Positions 1 to 8,708 of a DNA stretch of 26,642 nucleotides are shown here, in pieces. The number at the start of each line of letters is the position of its first letter. Position 1 is the first letter of the stretch. Location: positions 312,074 through 338,715 of the forward strand of contig NW_014577265.1 in assembly GCF_000485595.1 (NCBI RefSeq), written 5' to 3'. The translations under genes and the position numbers were made by a program. Source of the DNA: Priapulus caudatus. Lineage: Eukaryota; Priapulida; Priapulimorpha; Priapulimorphida; Priapulidae. The notes beneath the pieces were generated by a model. The model saw only the letters and a list, made by a program, of their open reading frames with translations. It searched no databases and was not told where the DNA came from.

Positions 1-1190
1 GCTGTAGTTTGATGCATCAGTGCTTGCTCCATGTAGTTGAGGCATCAGTGCTTGCTCTGTAGTTGAGTGCTCAGTGCTTCTCCTGTAGTGATGCATCAGT
101 GCTTTGCTCTTGTAAGTTGATGCATCAGTGCTTTGCTCCGGTGGTTGATGCATCAGCGGCTTGCTCTTGTAGTTGATGCTCAGCTGCTTGCCCGGCTGTG
201 TTGTGAGTGCATCAGTGCTTGCTCTTGTTTAGTTGATGCTCAGTGCTTGCTGCTGTAGTTGCATGCATCCAGTGCTTGCTGCCCTGTAGTTTGATGCCAT
301 AGTGCTTGCTCCGGTAGTGATGCAGCAGTGCTTGCTCTGGTACAGAAGTTGATGCATCGTGCTTGCCTCCTGTAGTGATTGAATCAGTGCCTTCCCTGTA
401 GTTGATGCATCAGTGCTGCTTGCTCGTGTAGTTGATGCCATCAGTGCGTGCGCCTCCTGTAGTTGATCGCATCAGTGCTGCTCTGGTAGTTGTTGATGCA
501 TCAGGCTTGCTGCTGTAGTTGATGCATCAGTGCTTGCTGCTGTAGTTGATGCATCAGTGCTTGCTCCTGTAGTTGATGCATCAGTGCTTGCTGCTGGTAC
601 AGAAGTTGATGCATCAGTGCTTGCTCCTGGTCAGTTGATGCATCAGTGCTTGCTGCTGTTGGTTGAGCATCAGTGTGCGTCCTGTAGTTGATACATCAGT
701 GCTCCTGCGTCCTGAGTTGTGCATCAGTGCTTGCTCCTGTAGTTTGATGCATCAGGTGCTTGCTCCTGTAGTTGAGCATTCAGTGCCGTGTCCTGAGTTG
801 ATGCATCACGGCTGCGTGCTCCTGTAGTTGCATGATCAGTGCTATGCTGCTGAGTTGATGCATCAGTGCTTGCCTCCTGGGAGTTGTGATGGCATCAGTG
901 CTTGCTCCTCTAGTTGATGCCATCAGGTGCTTGCTCCTTGTAGGGTGATGCATCAGTCGTGCCTCCTGTTAGTTGAATGCTCAGTGCTTGCTCCTGTAGT
1001 TGATGATCAGTGCTTGCTCTTGGGTAGTTGATGCATCAGTGCTTTGGCCTGCTGTAGTTGATGCCTCCGTGCTGTCCTGTGTCTGATGCATCAGTGCTGT
1101 CTCCTGTGTTGATGCATCAGTGCTTTGCTCCTGTGGTGTGATGCATCAGTGCTTGCTCCTGTAGTGATGCATCGGAGTCTATCGTTGCTT
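1..1190. repeat. Degenerate 27-bp minisatellite (about 40 units)
   Basis: The segment is a head-to-tail array whose consensus unit is 27 bp and contains CAGTGCTTGCTCC followed by TGTAGTTGATGCAT. Units vary mostly by one- or two-base insertions and deletions and less by substitution. Three clean units of the same repeat occur at 5039-5119. All three minus-strand frames of the clean unit are free of stops, so short antisense reading frames here are repeat products and not genes. It lies upstream of the Mdm2-type exon, so it is probably intronic. The array runs off the left edge of the window. Confidence 0.9.
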
Positions 1191-1319
1191 TTCAGTTGCA
1201 TTCACCTTGAGTTTGTTGCTGTAGTGTTTAATGCTTCATTTCATTTCAAACCGCGATGAGCATGAGGACTCTGTGCGAAGAAGTGCTTACGTTAAACTCA
1301 TTTCACGGCCGTGACAATC
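1191..1319. repeat. Unique sequence duplicated at 5128-5256
   Basis: About 125 bases following the 27-bp array (from the pyrimidine-rich TTTTCAG to CATCAAG/CAATCAAG) recur at about 5128-5256 in the same order after the same 27-bp repeat. The match stops abruptly at the AAG just before the CT-rich tract of this copy. The two copies differ by several small indels. An ATG-started reading frame beginning at 1256 crosses this segment into the Mdm2 exon, but the frame is not kept in the second copy, so I do not regard 1256-1381 as coding. Confidence 0.8.
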
Positions 1320-1340
1320 AAGCTCTCTCTCTCTTCCCCC

Positions 1341-1381
1341 TTCTCTACTTCTCTCTAATGTTATTTTCTCTCTCTCTCCAG
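1341..1381 (+). promoter_or_regulatory. 3' splice site of the Mdm2-type terminal exon
   Basis: A pyrimidine tract ends in CTCTCCAG at 1381. A CTAAT branch-point-like motif lies at 1355-1359, about 22 bases before the AG. The exon resumes in phase 0 with GAT (Asp), exactly where homology to the Mdm2 zinc finger begins. The tract closely resembles the repeated modules at 6240-6958. Confidence 0.75.
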
Positions 1382-2761
1382 GATAAGTGGCGTTGCAGCG
1401 AGTGTCACATCCTCAACCGACCAGGAATACGTTTCTGCGAACGCTGCTGGAAACTGCGACGTGATTGGCTGCCGGAGCGGCGGCGCATTCGTATGCGACG
1501 TCACCACTTCTGTCGAGCGGCGTCTGCTCCCGTCGACCAGGATCTATCAAGCGGCGGCAGCAGCAGCGCCTGCGGGGAGCTGGAAGAGAGGCGGCGACGA
1601 CGACAGGCGTGCGGTGGCGCCCCCGGTGGCATGTGGCAGGGGACAAGGAGTCGCAGCATGGATGACGGCAGTATTGCTGGCAGCTGGGGCATCAGCGTTG
1701 TCAGAAATCGTGGTGGGGAAGACATGTTAGTATCAGCAACACCAACAACAGTAGCAGCGACAGCAGCAGCAGCAACGACAGTAGCAGCACCAGCAGCAGC
1801 AACAAGAACAACAACAACAACAACAGTAGCAATACCAGCAGCAGCAGCAGCAACAACAGTGCCAGCAGCAACAGCAGCAGCAGCAATACCACTAGAAGAA
1901 GTGCCAAATGTAAGAGCAGTAGTGCCACCAACAGCAGCAGCAGTTATGCCGCAACCACGATCAGCAGCAGTACAAGCGGAAGGGGCAGCAGCAGTATCAG
2001 TCTTTCCATCACCACCACCACTAGCAACATCAGTAGCAGTGCCTCCATCGCCGCCGCCACCACCACCACTAGCATCAGCAGCAGTAGCACTAGAAGCAAC
2101 AACTGCAGCAGTAGTATCAGTCCTTCCATCACCACCACCGCCACCGCTAGTAGCAGCAGCAACAGCAGCATCAACATCACCACTGCCGCCACTGCTAGTA
2201 GCAGCAGCAGTAACAGCATCAACATCACCACCACCGCCACTGCTTGTAGCAGCAGCAACAGCAGCATCAACATCCCCACCGCTGCCACCGCTAGTACCTA
2301 CAGCAGCAGCAGCAGCAGCAGCATCAACAACATCACCACCGCTGCCACCGCTAGTACCTACAGCAGCAGCAGCAGCAGCAGCATCAACAACATCACCACC
2401 GCTGCCATCGCTAGTAGCAGCAGCATCAACATCAGCATCAGCAGACCCCGCTCTCATCGCATGCAGCAGCAGCAGCATCAGTAGTTCTCAGCCTTGCAGC
2501 AGTCAGCTCCTGGATAGCCCTTCACAGCTGAGCAGCTCATGCCACGTAGAGAGCTTAGACCCGGAGCTAGGGGAAGCTTCTGGCACCTCCCTGCCGTGCC
2601 TCATCTGCCTCTCTCGGCCGAAGAACGCCAGCATCATCCACGGTCACACCGGCCACCAGGTGGCGTGCTACAAGTGCGCGAAGAAGTTGCGTAGGCGTGG
2701 CAGGCCTTGTCCCGTGTGTCGCCGACCGATACAGAAGGTCATCAAAAATTTTGTCATCTGA
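1382..2761 (+). CDS. mdm2: Mdm2/Mdm4-family E3 ubiquitin ligase, terminal exon (zinc finger, long linker, RING)
   Basis: The exon encodes about 459 C-terminal residues. It opens with a RanBP2-type zinc finger (CxxC-x10-CxxC, codons 1394-1444, followed by the family motif CW-x-LR-x2-WLPE). It ends with a 54-residue RING (2597-2758), the same length as in human MDM2. All eight expected zinc ligands of the C2H2C4 RING are present: CLIC, the two His of HGHTGH, C-x2-C and CPVC. The basic patch KKLRRR matches the nucleolar-localisation region, and the tail after PIQ is eight residues with Phe where human MDM2 has the functionally important Tyr. In the family, this protein ubiquitinates p53 and dimerises through the RING tail. 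Three SQ motifs (2480-2533) precede the RING, as in the ATM-phosphorylated region of MDM2. The linker of about 370 residues is much longer than the roughly 110 in human MDM2 and is almost pure Ala/Thr/Ser/Pro. The Lys of the human GKTGH loop is His here. The N-terminal p53-binding domain must lie on exons upstream of the window. Confidence 0.92.
   Translation, partial: DKWRCSECHILNRPGIRFCERCWKLRRDWLPERRRIRMRRHHFCRAASAPVDQDLSSGGSSSACGELEERRRRRQACGGAPGGMWQGTRSRSMDDGSIAGSWGISVVRNRGGEDMLVSATPTTVAATAAAATTVAAPAAATRTTTTTTVAIPAAAAATTVPAATAAAAIPLEEVPNVRAVVPPTAAAVMPQPRSAAVQAEGAAAVSVFPSPPPLATSVAVPPSPPPPPPLASAAVALEATTAAVVSVLPSPPPPPLVAAATAASTSPLPPLLVAAAVTASTSPPPPLLVAAATAASTSPPLPPLVPTAAAAAAASTTSPPLPPLVPTAAAAAAASTTSPPLPSLVAAASTSASADPALIACSSSSISSSQPCSSQLLDSPSQLSSSCHVESLDPELGEASGTSLPCLICLSRPKNASIIHGHTGHQVACYKCAKKLRRRGRPCPVCRRPIQKVIKNFVI
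1731..2445 (+). repeat. In-frame trinucleotide repeats encoding the Ala/Thr/Ser/Pro linker
   Basis: Runs of AGC, AAC, ATC and ACC triplets are read in the GCA/ACA/TCA/CCA frame, giving poly-Ala, poly-Thr and SPPPP-like stretches. Lines 2281-2340 and 2341-2400 are a perfect 60-bp tandem duplication (20 codons), and older units of about 50-60 bp with the pattern TSPPPP-L-VAAA precede it. Despite this instability the frame stays open to the RING, which argues that the exon is under selection. The opposite strand also lacks stops over 325 codons; this is a by-product of the triplet composition. Confidence 0.9.
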
Positions 2762-4220
2762 TGACAACGTCGCCCCCTGGTGAAGTCCGTGGTTTGTCGT
2801 TATTCGTTTGTGCGTGGGAAAACACTCAGCTCTCAATATAGATATGTTATGTAAGATTATGAGTGTCTTGTTTCGATTATCATAATATCGTATATTTATT
2901 GGGTGAAACATATTATTACAACTATTTCTATCGTGATATGCTCTGTAGATACAGACTTGAGGTGGAATCTTGTAACTATTTGTATGAATACGGAGCCATC
3001 TGGTGAGTGAAACTACATTTTGCTCAGTTAACACTGTACAAACCAATCAAAAACAAATGTTAAATTGAGAAAGAAACATCACTTATTCGGCTACATCTAC
3101 ATGGTACAGGCTATCTGGGAGAAACATGACTATATATATATATATAGTCAGGAGCTTATAAAAGGAATTATCCTTTTATAAGCTCCTGATATAGTATGAT
3201 TTTATATTTATCTTGTGTTAAATCCAAGAAATTAACTTACTATCAAAATTTGGGAGGCACTGACCAATAATTGAATATTTCACCCTGAAATATAATTAAA
3301 ATCCCATAAATTTCATAGGTTGTGTGTTCCGTCACACACAAAAATGTCGAAACTTGTAATGCACCATAACATGACCATAAGTATACATATATGAACGTAA
3401 GGATTCCCTTAGGGCTTGTGAATAGAAAATTTCGCCAATGGTTGAAAACGTACATATCAAAGTGTTTCGTGTTACATCGCCAGGGGAATTTCTTTCATTC
3501 ATGAACTATTTTCTCTTCTCTTTAGTGTCAGGCAGCGAGTAAGCTCTAACCAACCATGCGCAAACATACATGTGTATATCCAGCTGTGAGAAATTTCATA
3601 CATACACACAAAAATGTGTAAAATCACAACTAGTGAAACTATGTTTACTAAGTACAAAATACGTATATGCCATCAGCTTACTATGCAACGATTTTTACAA
3701 TATAAATGAAACTGATGTGTCTGTGTGTATATATATGGCTTAATTTCACTGTTCAAGGTTTCCTATCGCAGCCTGAGGGAGGTCAAGCTTAGATAGAAAC
3801 CTCGCTAATCTATTACTATATACATGTAATATTTATTATTAATTATTGTTTTAGACAAAGCATAATTTCATAAACGTGCATTGGATGTTAGTTGCACTTG
3901 CGTTATAACATATGTGTGATAAACATCCAACCTTGGATGCGGTCCTGTGTCTACAATGAGTTGGAACCACAGAACTGCAACGAAGGATGGATGGATAAAT
4001 ATACGGTAGCTTTCTCATAATAAATTACAGGTAATTGATAAAAATAAACACGTTTATGTTTTAATTAATATTTTACAGTTTTTTTTGTATATATTAGCGT
4101 ATTTTTTACACATTACTAAAAACAAGCCAGGGAGACGTTCTGGTGCAAATCTAGACGCAATTCTCCTCACGCTACCAGCGCATGTTCCCACTACACACCA
4201 CCGTCAACGTGTGCGTATCA
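2762..4220. other. AT-rich 3' flank / probable 3' UTR of the Mdm2-type gene
   Basis: No supported gene. The first AATAAA hexamers I find after the stop codon are at 4019-4024 and 4048-4053, so a long 3' UTR is possible; nearer variants such as AATATA could also serve. The stretch includes the hairpin at 3128-3189 and otherwise shows no recognisable coding sequence. Confidence 0.5.
3128..3189. repeat. Adjacent palindrome and perfect 19-bp hairpin
   Basis: 3128-3149 is a perfect (TA)n palindrome bounded by GAC/GTC. It overlaps by two bases a hairpin with 19-bp perfect arms (3148-3166 and 3171-3189) and a 4-base loop. The right arm with its flank (CCTTTTATAAGCTCCTGATA) resembles sequence at 8542-8561, so this looks like two back-to-back ends of a dispersed MITE with no interior left. 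Confidence 0.75.
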
Positions 4221-4224
4221 ACGT

Positions 4225-4560
4225 ATCATCTTTATCATCATGTGTCATATCTGCAACATTCCTATCTTAGCTGTAACATTTCTATGTCATATCTGTAACA
4301 TTTCTATGCCATATCTGTAACATGTTTGTGTCATATCTGTAACATTACTATGTCATCTTTATAACATTCCTATCTCAGCTGTACGTAACACTCCTATGTT
4401 ATATCTTTATAACATTCTTATCTCACTGTAACATTCCTATCTCATCTGTAACATTCATATCTCACTGTAACATTCCTATGTCATATCTGTAACATTTCTA
4501 TGTCATTTCTGTAACATTCCTATCTCATTTCTGTAACATTATTATGTTGATCTACTAGAG
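4225..4560. repeat. Degenerate ~20-bp tandem repeat
   Basis: About fifteen imperfect units of the form CTGTAACATTCCTATGTCATAT lie head to tail with small length changes (units of about 17-23 bases). At 4585-4632 the motif GTTACAGAT reappears several times on the opposite strand, so the array ends in an inverted segment that could fold back. Confidence 0.85.
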
Positions 4561-5035
4561 TCCTCTGTCTTTGGCACACACTTAATGTTACAGATGTCAC
4601 ATTACAGATCACAGGTGTTACAGATAGAAACGGCGTCAGTATTCACCTTTTATAGTCTATATATATTATATAATATATACTAGCAAATGCCTAGGTATGC
4701 GCAATATTGTTTATATTAGCAAATAGCTATATGTTACTGTCGGCCTTTGCCCGAAATGTTGAAGTAATACATTTATATGTTTTATGCAGTTTTTGTTGCA
4801 ATTTCCATCATAAAATCAACTTTAATCTATTATTCAAGGGCTACCCATTAGAAATTTTTACGATTCGTTTAAGTAACATGTTACGCAGATATATTATAAG
4901 TGATTGGCGAATTGATATATTGATTTTGTGCTATGAACTACTTCGTCATTTCGTAGGTTTACGGTTATCCTGCGTGTTGTTATTTCTGCTTTCTGCAGCC
5001 GGCTGAAAGGGGTGGTAGGATATGTTTACTAGGCA

Positions 5036-5262
5036 CTTCAGTGCTTGCTCCTGTAGTTGATGCATCAGTGCTTGCTCCTGTAGTTGATGCATCAGTGCTT
5101 GCTCCTGTAGTTGATGCATGAGAGTCTTATCTTGCTTTCAGTTGCTTCACCTTGAGTTTGTTGCTGTAGTGTTTAATGCTTCTTTCATTCAAACCGCGAT
5201 GAGCATGATGACTTGTGGGAAGAAGTGCTTACGTTAAACTCTATTTCACGGCGTTGACATCA
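5036..5262. repeat. Clean second copy of the 27-bp repeat plus flank of 1191-1319
   Basis: Three near-perfect 27-bp units (5039-5119) are followed by about 135 bases matching the segment just upstream of the Mdm2 exon. The match ends at ATCAAG near 5256; after it comes ACAAATGG and a T-rich tract instead of the CT tract and exon. The copy carries fewer indels than 1-1320. Confidence 0.85.
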
Positions 5263-5660
5263 AGACAAATGGATTTTTTTTAAATTCTGATTCTGCAGTG
5301 CTTATTAAAACCTGCTTTTAAACTGCATTTAGAGCATGGGAACATAATTTATTTTGATCATTTGATTTCAACAAATAACAGATATATACTATACTGTAGG
5401 TAGGTTAAATAAATGTTTTATTTGTCGTGTTCTACCTGCTGTATATCACAAAAACGTGTTTGTTTCCTGACCTAGACTGTTGCAATATAGCTATAATATG
5501 TTGATGAAACACAATAATTATGCTACTCTCTCACATTGTACGTTTAATTCCGCATAAGACGTATATGTACATATATGCTTCTGTGTAAATAACACCTTGC
5601 CGGCATGGCAAATGTCACAGGCTGCTCAGCAGTTTTCAGTTCACTCACTTATAGTACCTT
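5263..5660. other. AT-rich non-coding stretch
   Basis: I see no gene, repeat array or structured element here beyond simple AT-rich sequence. Confidence 0.4.
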
Positions 5661-5975
5661 AATTACCTCCGCCAGGGGCGTGGCGGAGGTTATGTTTTCA
5701 CCGGCGAATGTTTGAGTGTTGGTTTGTGTGTTTGTGAACATGCACGTTCCAGTTCACTTCCGCTAGGTGCGCTGGCTGTAGACTTACAAACACGCAAACA
5801 CAGGCTAAGGGGCAACCACAGTCCTCCCCCACCTGCACGCTCGCACTAATCCGGATCCAATTAATTAATTAATTAATTTTTCCACTTAATTAATTAATTA
5901 ATAAAAAATTCCACATTGAGAGAATTCAGCTGGCTTGGCGGAGGTCTGTGCTCTCCGAGTGCTCTACTATTATTT
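5661..5975. mobile_element. MITE-like element with GGCGGAGGT ends
   Basis: The left end contains a perfect hairpin: 10-bp arms at 5665-5674 (ACCTCCGCCA) and 5681-5690 with a 6-base loop. The right end repeats TTGGCGGAGGT at 5935-5945, followed by CTGTGCTCTCCGAGTGCTCT. Between them lie TTAA/TAAT runs on both sides of a short centre (5857-5903). From memory this end pattern is common as a dispersed short repeat in marine invertebrate genomes. It encodes nothing. Confidence 0.6.
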
Positions 5976-6239
5976 GTGGTTTGGCCGTATTGAGTGGAAT
6001 AAGATTAGCTACGTCCAGCACTGTCTAGTCTCTTCATGTGTGATTGAAGCACCCTGAACATTGCATCTTGATCTTTGTGCACCATCTAATTGTTTTATAT
6101 GTATGACTTTCCTTGTTAAGTTTGTTAGAAAAGTTTCATGCTAAAAAGTATTATATATTTTTTAGTTCACCTGCATCATATATTTTAATTTGTTAGCTGA
6201 AACAATTTATTCGTATAAAAAAATGGACAGAAATGAACC

Positions 6240-6317
6240 TAGTTTTGCCCTTCTCTCCCTTTCTGTCCTTCTCCCCTCTCTCTCTCTCATGTTCTTCTCT
6301 CCCTTTTTCTCTCTCTC

Positions 6318-6361
<44 letters not shown>

Positions 6362-6486
6362 TCTCTTTCTCTAATGTTCTTCTGTTCCTCTCTCTCAACC
6401 TTCTCTCGCTCTCTCCCCTTCTCTTTCTTTAATGTTTTTCTCTCTCCCTCTCTCTCTCTCTCCCCCTTCTCTTTCTCCAATGTTTT

Positions 6487-6534
<48 letters not shown>

Positions 6535-6671
6535 CCTCTCCCCCTTCTCTTTCTCTAATGTTTTTCTCTCTCTCTCCCTTCTCTTTCTCTAATGTTCTTC
6601 TCTCCCTCTCTCTCCACCTTCTCTCTCTCTCTCTCCCTTCTCTTTCTCTAATGTTCTCTCTCTCTCCCTCC

Positions 6672-6706
<35 letters not shown>

Positions 6707-6958
6707 CTTTTTTTTCTCTAATGTTTTTCTCGCCCTCTATCCCGCTTCTCTTTCTCTAATGTTTTTCTCTTCCTCTCTCTCTCTCTCTCTCCCCTTCTCT
6801 TTCTCTAATGTTCTTCTCTCCCTCTCTCTCTCCTCCTTCTCTTTCTCTAGATAATGTTTTTCTCTCCCTATCTCTCTCCCTTCTCTCTCTCTCGCCCCCT
6901 TCTCTTTCTCTAATGTTTTCTCTCTCCCTCGCTCTCTCTCTCCCTTCTCTTTCTCTAT
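6240..6958 (+). repeat. Pyrimidine-rich minisatellite/(CT)n array with recurrent CTAATGTT
   Basis: The strand is almost free of purines apart from the recurring motif TTCTCTTTCTCTAATGTT. TAATGTT occurs at 6372, 6430, 6556, 6590, 6649, 6719, 6757, 6806, 6852 and 6911, with variants near 6289 and 6479, spaced 34-77 bases and separated by (CT)n. Each module resembles a branch point plus polypyrimidine tract, and it closely matches the real acceptor at 1341-1381. The Ser/Leu-rich and Arg/Glu-rich reading frames on the two strands are composition artefacts. Confidence 0.9.
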
Positions 6959-6997
6959 ATGCGCGCGCGTTTGTGTGTGTGTGGTCTGTGTGTATGT

Positions 6998-7192
6998 AAG
7001 TCACAAGGACAGTCCCTTCACCGTGTCGGCGTCTACACGGTGAAAGACTTCTTCAGTTACGGCCAGTTCTACGTCACTTCTAGCCGCGTGGTAAGTGCCA
7101 TGCAGCTAAAGATTCTAGCTGTAGACGCCAAGGACACAACTAAGCGTTCCATCATGAAAAATGTGGTCTACACAGAAGTTCTGACCACCTAA
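6998..7192 (+). pseudogene. C-terminal fragment of a Pif1/Helitron-type helicase
   Basis: The frame reads KSQGQSLHRVGVY, then SYGQFYVTSSRV, MQLKILAVD and NVVYTEVL before a stop at 7190. These match the end of Pif1-family helicases as found in Helitron Rep/helicase proteins: KSQGQTL (helicase motif V region), GQLYVALSRV (motif VI) and the NVVYKEVL tail. The conserved Ala-Leu of the ALSR motif is Thr-Ser here. Homology starts abruptly at the Lys codon, directly after a (GC)n/(GT)n tract, so everything upstream is missing and no start codon belongs to it. This is a 5'-truncated remnant of about 64 residues, not a working gene. A damaged second copy is at 17283-17478. Confidence 0.85.
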
Positions 7193-7720
7193 CGGGCATG
7201 GACTAGTGTTACTTAATAATGTATTTTTGGTATTAGTGAGTAATCATCTAACAGCGGCCTGGCTACAGAAGGTAATAGCATCAGGTTTACTTAATAGATA
7301 TATTACGTACTCCTATATAACATATCTATCATGTGCTGCTACATCATATACAATACAATACATAACACCATACACTGTCTGTTTGTTAGGCTTCGTCTAG
7401 AGATCGAAGACTTTGATCTAGAACTCGGAGCAACGGCTTATTTGAAAGAAAGTGACTCATTTGTTGGATACACGCGTGTTCTCAGAAATATAAAAAATCG
7501 CGATCTTTCTCCGAGGCAGTTCTATATCTCTTGAAATTACGGCGATGGTCGAATATCGGGTAAGCGAAGTTGGAGTAATGGCTTGTATGACCCCGCTTCT
7601 TACTAATGGCCCTGTCACACATTGACGATTTAGCCAGCGTATGCCGGACGTATAAAAAATTTGGTGAATACGCTGGCGTATGTCGAATAAGTTATGGGTA
7701 AGCTTTGTATAAGTTAATCT

Positions 7721-7830
7721 TGAGCACGCTGAAGCACGCTGAAGCACGCTGAAGCACGCTGAAGCACGCTGAAACACGCTGAAGCACGCTGAAGCACGCT
7801 GAAGCACGCTGAAGCACGCTGAAGCACGCT
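7721..7830. repeat. 10-bp minisatellite, 11 units
   Basis: Eleven consecutive units of GAAGCACGCT, two with one changed base, in perfect 10-base register. The matching site at about 18012-18070 has roughly six units in poorer register. Confidence 0.97.
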
Positions 7831-7864
7831 GGTATACGTCGTAGTACGGCGAGGTCGTCGAAAT

Positions 7865-7884
7865 ATTTTGAGCATGCTCAAAAT
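7865..7884. repeat. Perfect 20-bp palindrome
   Basis: ATTTTGAGCATGCTCAAAAT is identical to its reverse complement. The second copy near 18108-18126 (TTTTGAGCCATGCTCAAA) is shortened and has an inserted C. Confidence 0.95.
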
Positions 7885-8005
7885 TTCCCGACGTATGCCA
7901 GCGTATGCCCATACGTCCCGCATACGCGGGCCATAAGTTGTAGGTAAGTTATGCGATAATAGTGTGCCTTCATATATGTTTGCCTATATATATATATTCC
8001 TATAT

Positions 8006-8536
8006 ATATATATTTTCATATATCACCTGCCATACGCACGCGTATTAACAACGTGTGTCATGTACCTACTCATCCGTTTTGGTAACGGTACGGAATATAA
8101 TATACCCTCTAGCTATCAAATGTCTGCCTATTAAGAAGATTCTTGATTCATTAAAATATATATCGCTTTCATGGTTGTGACGTGATGACCGTCTGTGTTT
8201 GACACATTTCGACCCAATAGTTTCATCGTCGGAATATTATTACGGGGTTTTCCCATCGTGTAAAATGCCCTGCGTGCGTCACTGCGAGTGAATTGCAGTA
8301 AAAGCTAAAGCAATATAATTGCAGTATTGCTCAAGTATAGAGGAGGGAAATGCAGCAATCGCCAGGCGTGACTAATGGATACGAAAGGGTCGCGTGTGCT
8401 CAATGGTCCGCGGACATAGAACGAGAACAAATCGTCTTTAGCGATATTTTTAACACTTCCGAGAATTGACGGGCATTGTAGAATCATATACGTTATATCA
8501 TATACGATTTTATGGAAACGGAATTTAAACATAACC
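8006..8536. other. Stretch without recognised gene
   Basis: AT-rich at the left, with no coding homology seen. A 75-codon minus-strand frame (8305-8532) has no recognisable motif. Confidence 0.4.
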
Positions 8537-8575
8537 CCCTTTTAAAAGCACCTGATATGGCTTGAAAATCTGTCT
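8537..8575. repeat. Solo copy of the hairpin-arm motif seen at 3148-3189
   Basis: CCTTTTAAAAGCACCTGATATGG matches the arm and flank of the 3128-3189 hairpin with a few changes. It suggests a dispersed short element family. Confidence 0.45.
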
Positions 8576-8708
8576 GGTTTTGACGTTTAAATACATGCAT
8601 TCAGTTATGTCTGCTATTATCATATTTAGAGGCGCTGGGCCTAGGTAGACATTTATCTACCCTGCACTCGATCACATTCATGATGAAACAAGTGAAATAA
8701 AGTTCCTA

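Larger units (their letters stand above)
7193..7954. mobile_element. 3' non-coding part of the Helitron-like copy, first copy
   Basis: This stretch follows the helicase stop and is shared, in the same order, with about 17479-18202. The match ends abruptly after AAGTTATGCGA in both copies. It contains a 10-bp minisatellite (7721-7830), a 20-bp palindrome (7865-7884) and several inverted copies of the motif GCGTATGCC. From 7608 it carries GGCCCTGTCACACATTGACG, which in the second copy is the left end of a larger inverted-repeat element. No canonical CTRR end is evident at the break. Confidence 0.6.

Noticed and set aside
1-1190. Possible CRISPR-like array of 27-bp repeats
   Set aside because: Units abut with no unique spacers, and the context is an animal genome.
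1256-1381. ATG at 1256 as the start of the Mdm2-type protein
   Set aside because: Residues before the zinc finger do not match the family, a good acceptor lies at 1381, and the duplicate at 5190-5256 loses the frame.
1501-2478. 325-codon minus-strand open frame antisense to the Mdm2-type exon
   Set aside because: It is Ala/Gly/Val-rich because the triplet repeats lack stops on either strand; the sense strand has clear zinc-finger and RING homology.
6193-7004. Several Arg/Glu-rich and Ser/Leu/Phe-rich open frames
   Set aside because: All are translations of (CT)n or (GA)n repeats with no other sequence content.
7457-7912. Minus-strand frame of 151 codons with RASACFSVLQ repeats
   Set aside because: The repeat is the 10-bp satellite read in three frames; the matching frame in the second copy is not conserved.
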